Origin: CAZWSX01 sp964636985
Lineage (GTDB): Bacteria > Planctomycetota > Planctomycetia > Pirellulales > Pirellulaceae
Assembly (NCBI GenBank): GCA_964636985.1
Contig: CAZWSX010000030.1
Location: 15,643-79,642, forward strand
DNA length: 64,000 nucleotides
Reading direction: 5' to 3'
This document shows positions 60,029-64,000 of the stretch, one piece after another. The translations under genes were made by a program, and so were the position numbers. The notes below the pieces were generated by a model, which was given only the letters and a program-made list of their open reading frames with translations, did no database searches and had not been told where the DNA came from. Positions within the stretch are counted from its first letter, which is position 1. Each line of letters opens with the position of its first letter.

Positions 60029-61309
60029 CTACTTGAATCGCACCAGCGCGTACTTCTTTTTCCCGCTCCGAACCACCATCACCGTTTCGCTGGCCAAATC
60101 GGCCGGCGAAAGAACGGTATCGACGCCGGTCCGCACCACGTTATTGATGTAGGCCCCGGATTGCTCGATCGTTCGCCGAGCGTCGCTCTTGCTCTTGGCA
60201 AGTTGCGTTTCGACTAACGCATCGATCAGCGACATCCCGCCATCACTTAAGCGGCTGCGCGGCACTTCGATGCTGGGCACATCAGCAAAGATGTCGGCGA
60301 GGGCTGTATCGCTCAAGTTTTCAATTGCCGCGCCAAAGAAAACTTCGGTGGCCTTCTTGGCTGCCGCGACTCCCATTTCACCGTGGACGAGTCGCGTCAC
60401 TTCCTCTGCCAATCGTTTTTGGCTGGAACGCAAGTGAGGCTGTGCGGCGCGTTCGCTATCGAGCGCGGTGACCTCGTCTTCTGTGAGTTCCGTGAGGTAT
60501 CGCAAGCAAACGCCGGCATCGACGTCGGCAACATTCACCCAGTATTGGTAAAACGCGTAAGGGCTGGTCTTTTCCGCGGAAAGCCACAGGGCGCCGCGTT
60601 CCGTTTTGCCCATCTTGGTGCCATCGGACTTGAGGAGCAGGGGCCAGGTCAGACCTTGTAGCGATGCCTGGTGCATCCGCCGGCCGAGGTCCATGCCGGC
60701 CGTGATGTTGCCCCACTGGTCGCTGCCGCCGATTTGCAGCTCGCAATCGTGCGTGCGATTGAGGTACACAAAGTCGTAGGCCTGCAGCAGCATGTAACTG
60801 AACTCGGTGTAGCTGATGCCCGAATCACGTTCGAGCCGCCCCTGCACCGAGTCTTTGGCGAGCATCACGTTCAGCGGAAAATGCTTGCCAATGTCGCGGA
60901 GGAACTCGAGGTAGCTAAAGCGGCTCATCCAGTCGTAGTTGTTCAGCAATAGCGCGCCGTTGCCCGCCGAGCCAAAATCGATGAATCGCGACAACTGCGA
61001 CTTGAGCGACTCGACGTTCGCGCGCAACGAGTCGAGCGACAGAAGGTTGCGCTCCTCGCTCTTGCCGCTCGGGTCGCCGATCATCCCTGTGGCGCCGCCC
61101 ACCAGTGCAATGGGGCGGTGCCCCGCTTTTTGGAAACGCCGCAGCGCCATGATGCCCATCATGTGCCCGACGTGGAGCGAGTCGGCCGTAGGGTCGAAAC
61201 CTGCGTAGACGACGCGTGGCTTCTCGTTAAGCCACTTGGCCAGGTGCACGGGATCGGTCGTTTGATGGACCAGCCCGCGCCACGTCAATTCGGCGAAAAT
61301 ATCCTTCAT
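60029..61309 (-). CDS. tyrS: Tyrosyl-tRNA synthetase
   Basis: From the ATG at 61309 (MKDIFAELTWRG) the protein has 426 residues. The class I HIGH-type motif is H-V-G-H-M-M-G, the KMSKS equivalent is K-M-G-K-T, and F-D-P-T-A-D-S-L, Y-D-F-V-Y-L and Q-I-G-G-S-D-Q-W-G-N fit the tyrosine pocket. A C-terminal S4 RNA-binding domain is present. The longer frame back to 61579 encodes unrelated residues and overlaps the next gene. It charges tRNA-Tyr in the cytoplasm. Confidence 0.96.
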   Translation of the reverse strand: MKDIFAELTWRGLVHQTTDPVHLAKWLNEKPRVVYAGFDPTADSLHVGHMMGIMALRRFQKAGHRPIALVGGATGMIGDPSGKSEERNLLSLDSLRANVESLKSQLSRFIDFGSAGNGALLLNNYDWMSRFSYLEFLRDIGKHFPLNVMLAKDSVQGRLERDSGISYTEFSYMLLQAYDFVYLNRTHDCELQIGGSDQWGNITAGMDLGRRMHQASLQGLTWPLLLKSDGTKMGKTERGALWLSAEKTSPYAFYQYWVNVADVDAGVCLRYLTELTEDEVTALDSERAAQPHLRSSQKRLAEEVTRLVHGEMGVAAAKKATEVFFGAAIENLSDTALADIFADVPSIEVPRSRLSDGGMSLIDALVETQLAKSKSDARRTIEQSGAYINNVVRTGVDTVLSPADLASETVMVVRSGKKKYALVRFK

Positions 61310-61551
61310 CGGCGCAAGTTTCCTCAAGTTCTGGATCACATCGGTCGCAAGGCGAGCCAAATTGCGATTCGATCGGCGAAAACGCCATTCAACCGCCGAA
61401 AACCCGAGTTGTCGAGGCGGCAACGCATCCCGAGCCGATTCGTTGGTCCCGGTAGGATGAACCACCCCGCCGCCTGGCCATTCATGCTGGCACCCGCCCC
61501 CGCCGAGATAGGGAGAAGGCTTACTCCCTCTGGGTTCGCAAAGACCACCGC

Positions 61552-62961
61552 ATGCGGCAATGGCCAAGCTATCGTTCACGCCCTCCTCGCGCCTCGCAGG
61601 CTGCGGGCAGGGTTTGGCGAATCGACTCTTTGGATGAGCGCCTGCCCCTGGCGGCGAACACAGACACAGCGATGTATGCGGCGGCCCTGCCGGCAGACCA
61701 GACTGCCGTCGACGAAAACATCGGAGTTGAATTCCTCACCACCGCAACGTTGCAAGGCTCCGTCTTCGTCGATAGCCAGCGCAATATGGCCCACGACAAC
61801 GGCGAACACGGCATTGCCCACGTCGAAGTCAAGCTGCTCGACCAGCTCGGGAACGTGGTCGCCAGCCAGGAAACCGACGCCGCCGGCGAGTTTCTTTTCC
61901 TGCGCGTCGATCCAGGCATCTACGACCTGGAAGCCGCCCCCATCAGCGATTACGTCGACGGTGGCCAACGCGCCGGAACTTCCGGCGGCGACGCTTTGTT
62001 CGAACACGCCATCCGCGGCATCGACCTCGGCGCCGGCGAAATTGCCGAAGGTTACGCGTTCACGGTGCTGTCGCCGGAGTTTAAGCCAAGCGAGCCTCTA
62101 CCGCTTCCTGCGCCGATCCTGCACGAAGTGCAAAAGCCCGACGTGCCAGTCCTACCCGTCCTGGGCGCGATCGTGTTCGCCAATGTGTCGGCTGCCAGCC
62201 AGCAAGCCGTTGCTTCAATCCCCGCGTCCACAATCGAGATCGCAACGCCGGTTTCAACTGCCGTCGTTCTCCCGCCTTCGGTCGCTTTGCCCCTTGTTGC
62301 GGCATCAACGCTTGATATTCCCGTTTCAGGACTGGACGCTGTAGATACCAGCGATGAAATTGCTGTCGCGAGCCTCGAAGAGCATGGCATCGCGGCGCGC
62401 AGCGAGCAATTGTTGGCGAGGTCGGCCGTCACGCTGTCGGGCGACTTCGCCGGCGATGGCAAGCAACAAGCGGTGACGTTCGATCGCGGCAAGTGGTGGA
62501 TCGACCGCGATGGAAACGGCCAGCGATCGGCGGGCGACGTGGAAGTCGCGCTCGGGCCAGCCAATGGTCTTCCCGTGGTGGCCGACCTCGATGGCGACGG
62601 CAAGGACGAATTGATCGTCGTACCGCAAGGCCTGGCCAAAAAATGGCAGCGGCATGTGCAGCCCCAGTGCAGTGCGTCTGTCCCTGTTCACGCTTTCGCG
62701 GGCGACTGGCTCGGTACCGGACGAGGATCGATTGGCCTCGCCACCGCCGGCGCGTGGTGGCTCGACCTGAACGGGAATCGACGCATCGATGCCGGCGACC
62801 GTTTCGGCGAAGGGACCATTGCGACGCACGCAAAGCCCAGTGTTGCGGACGAAAACCGCGACGGTGCGGACGAACTCGTGTGGGACGGCACGTCACAAGG
62901 CGATGCGGAAATCTCGTCGCGCAACGCCGACCGGGCCTTCGAATCGCTCCACGAGCGGTAA
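61552..62961 (+). CDS. Secreted surface protein with SdrD-B-like and EF-hand-like regions
   Basis: Residues 24-36 read R-I-D-S-L-D-E-R-L-P-L-A-A-N, close to the 'LExRxLLAAN' N-terminal signal of planctomycete extracellular proteins. An SdrD B-like domain follows (G-S-V-F-V-D-S-Q-R-N, N-G-E-H-G-I-A-H-V-E-V-K-L-L-D). Late segments D-R-D-G-N-G-Q-R-S-A-G-D, D-L-D-G-D-G-K-D-E-L and D-L-N-G-N-R-R-I-D are calcium-binding FG-GAP/EF-hand-like loops. It is likely exported and calcium-bound, with an unknown surface role. Divergent from tyrS. Confidence 0.78.
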   Translation: MRQWPSYRSRPPRASQAAGRVWRIDSLDERLPLAANTDTAMYAAALPADQTAVDENIGVEFLTTATLQGSVFVDSQRNMAHDNGEHGIAHVEVKLLDQLGNVVASQETDAAGEFLFLRVDPGIYDLEAAPISDYVDGGQRAGTSGGDALFEHAIRGIDLGAGEIAEGYAFTVLSPEFKPSEPLPLPAPILHEVQKPDVPVLPVLGAIVFANVSAASQQAVASIPASTIEIATPVSTAVVLPPSVALPLVAASTLDIPVSGLDAVDTSDEIAVASLEEHGIAARSEQLLARSAVTLSGDFAGDGKQQAVTFDRGKWWIDRDGNGQRSAGDVEVALGPANGLPVVADLDGDGKDELIVVPQGLAKKWQRHVQPQCSASVPVHAFAGDWLGTGRGSIGLATAGAWWLDLNGNRRIDAGDRFGEGTIATHAKPSVADENRDGADELVWDGTSQGDAEISSRNADRAFESLHER

Positions 62962-62997
62962 TCGCCCCATCGAATGCGCCGATCAGCCCAATAGGCT

Positions 62998-64000
62998 TTA
63001 TTCGCTGGCGTGCTGATCTTCTGGACGCGCTGGACTATTGGCGGGCGGGTTTGTCGCTGGGCGCTTGGAAATCCCCCACAACAACAATTGCATCACCAGG
63101 AAAACAACAAAGGGTGCCAGCAAGCACGCTTGCGCCCAACCCCAAGCGATCGGCGCCACGTGCCCCTCTTCGTCGCGAGGGGCAAACATCTGGACGCCCA
63201 TAGACATCAAGAAGAAGAGAAGCACGGCCCCGACAATCAGCAAGCATCCCCACATCGACATGACGGCTTTGAACGACGATTTTTCGCTCGGCTCTTCGTT
63301 GAAAAACTCGATGGCTCGCCCGCGTCCCACGGCCGCATCGACACTTCCCACGGCATCCAGAGTTCGCGCCGCGTCGAGCCACAATGGCGCTTCGTGCGGT
63401 GCGTCAAGCACTCGTGCAAGCATGCGAAGATGATCTGCGCCCCAATCGCTCGGAGGAAATTCTCGTTGCTCAGCTTTCACGGACGAGGAAAGGTGCCACC
63501 CACCGACCTCGGGAGCTGCCAGCCGAAGCGATTCCTTAGCGGTGGCCACGACGATATCAGCGCGAGCAGCGTCGCCTGCTTCGACACTCCATCGTGCGAC
63601 GTGCTGGGTCGTTCCCTGGACATGAACCACCAACTGCGACAACGATGGCGTCCGCCGCGGGCGATTCATCACGTCTTCGCCCGTCGGGAGCGATGGCCCG
63701 ACGGCACTCAGTTTGACAATCGGTCCAATCAATCGCTTGATGATTTCCAAGTCTTGCGTAAGCCAGTGCAGCACGCTCTCGCGGCTGCGATCAACGAGTT
63801 TTCTTTCGAACGAGATTTGCTCGACCTTCTCCCCTTCTCGGTCATCCTCGGAGGCGCGATCGACAGCATCGTCGGCCGCCCGAACGAAATCGACCAATTC
63901 GTTGACTGCGGGATGAAACGCCCGGGCAATCATCGGAACAATGATCCCGCGCACGTCTGCGCGGACCATCTCGACTTCTAGCGCGACGATAGGCTCGCAA
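62998..64000 (-). CDS. Membrane protein with soluble N-terminal domain (5' end outside window)
   Basis: The frame is open up to the right edge (…C-E-P-I-V-A-L-E-V-E-M-V-R-A-D), so the start codon may lie outside; the first internal ATG is at 63969. Visible parts are a helical N-terminal region (F-H-P-A-V-N-E-L-V-D-F-V-R-A-A-D-D-A), a central segment and two membrane helices near the C-terminus (M-W-G-C-L-L-I-V-G-A-V-L-L-F-F and A-C-L-L-A-P-F-V-V-F-L-V-M-Q). No family recognised. It converges on the surface protein gene. Confidence 0.65.
   Translation of the reverse strand, partial: CEPIVALEVEMVRADVRGIIVPMIARAFHPAVNELVDFVRAADDAVDRASEDDREGEKVEQISFERKLVDRSRESVLHWLTQDLEIIKRLIGPIVKLSAVGPSLPTGEDVMNRPRRTPSLSQLVVHVQGTTQHVARWSVEAGDAARADIVVATAKESLRLAAPEVGGWHLSSSVKAEQREFPPSDWGADHLRMLARVLDAPHEAPLWLDAARTLDAVGSVDAAVGRGRAIEFFNEEPSEKSSFKAVMSMWGCLLIVGAVLLFFLMSMGVQMFAPRDEEGHVAPIAWGWAQACLLAPFVVFLVMQLLLWGISKRPATNPPANSPARPEDQHASE

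Noticed and set aside
61118..62344. 408-codon open frame over tyrS and the surface protein gene
   Set aside because: It overlaps two better-supported genes in other frames and shows low-complexity serine-rich translation.
1..64000. tRNA, rRNA or CRISPR array
   Set aside because: No T-loop with GGTTCGA and acceptor pairing, no rRNA sequence and no regularly spaced repeats were seen by eye.

Overview
The window reads as a chromosomal segment of a planctomycete, most likely from the Pirellulales side of the phylum. No 16S rRNA gene is present, so this rests on protein families: a DUF1559 prepilin-like protein with the C-terminal H-X9-DG motif, two DUF1501 proteins with twin-arginine leaders, a DUF1573 protein, a surface protein with a planctomycete-type N-terminal 'LDER..LAAN' motif, a tetrahaem cytochrome fused to a metallophosphatase-like domain, paired ExbD proteins, and many secreted proteins of unknown function. 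The DNA is moderately GC-rich throughout, gene density is high, and I see no prophage, integron, CRISPR array, tRNA or rRNA.

Layout. 1-2850: cell-envelope and secreted proteins on the minus strand. 2900-6800: a TetR regulator followed by a permease / ATPase / HlyD-type adaptor export operon, with a shared 25-bp sequence in front of both units. 6900-9770: a 45-residue membrane protein, a Dabb-domain protein and a 705-residue sensor-like membrane protein. 9787-13284: DUF1501 protein, then an ExbD-ExbD-ExbB energy-transduction operon interrupted by a 131-bp hairpin-rich, MITE-like element. 13530-15561: an orphan KdpE-like response regulator and a zinc metallopeptidase. 15625-18337: an ACT-domain protein divergent from a YjhG/YagF-type sugar-acid dehydratase. 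18353-18556: an inverted-repeat element. 18593-26805: DUF1569, RicT, a Minf_1886-type protein, DUF1501, UppS, an HtrA-type protease, a carbon-nitrogen hydrolase and a Bax-inhibitor-1 family protein. 26880-33072: an AddA/AddB-like recombination helicase-nuclease pair.

33721-36884 is the translation and secretion operon ffh-rpsP-trmD-rplS, lacking the rimM gene usual in other bacteria and closed by a clear intrinsic terminator. Directly after it lies a tandem array of four paralogous small membrane proteins (37021-38373), the most distinctive undescribed locus in the window. 38478-45791 holds DUF2784, a cupredoxin-like protein, a secreted alpha-helical protein and a fatty-acid beta-oxidation pair (FadB/FadJ-type plus thiolase). 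45912-54635 holds a WD40 protein, a TrmB-like methyltransferase, the cytochrome fusion, DUF1573, and an O-antigen-ligase-like membrane protein. 54866-64000 holds MetF, secreted low-complexity proteins, an arginine-tract protein, TyrS, a surface protein and a partial membrane protein at the right edge.

Non-coding highlights: the 131-bp element with 11-bp terminal inverted repeats and a TTA duplication, the 204-bp inverted-repeat element, and a two-copy palindromic repeat whose stems differ by compensatory changes. The last two sit between convergent genes. All domain assignments are by eye; no database search was run.
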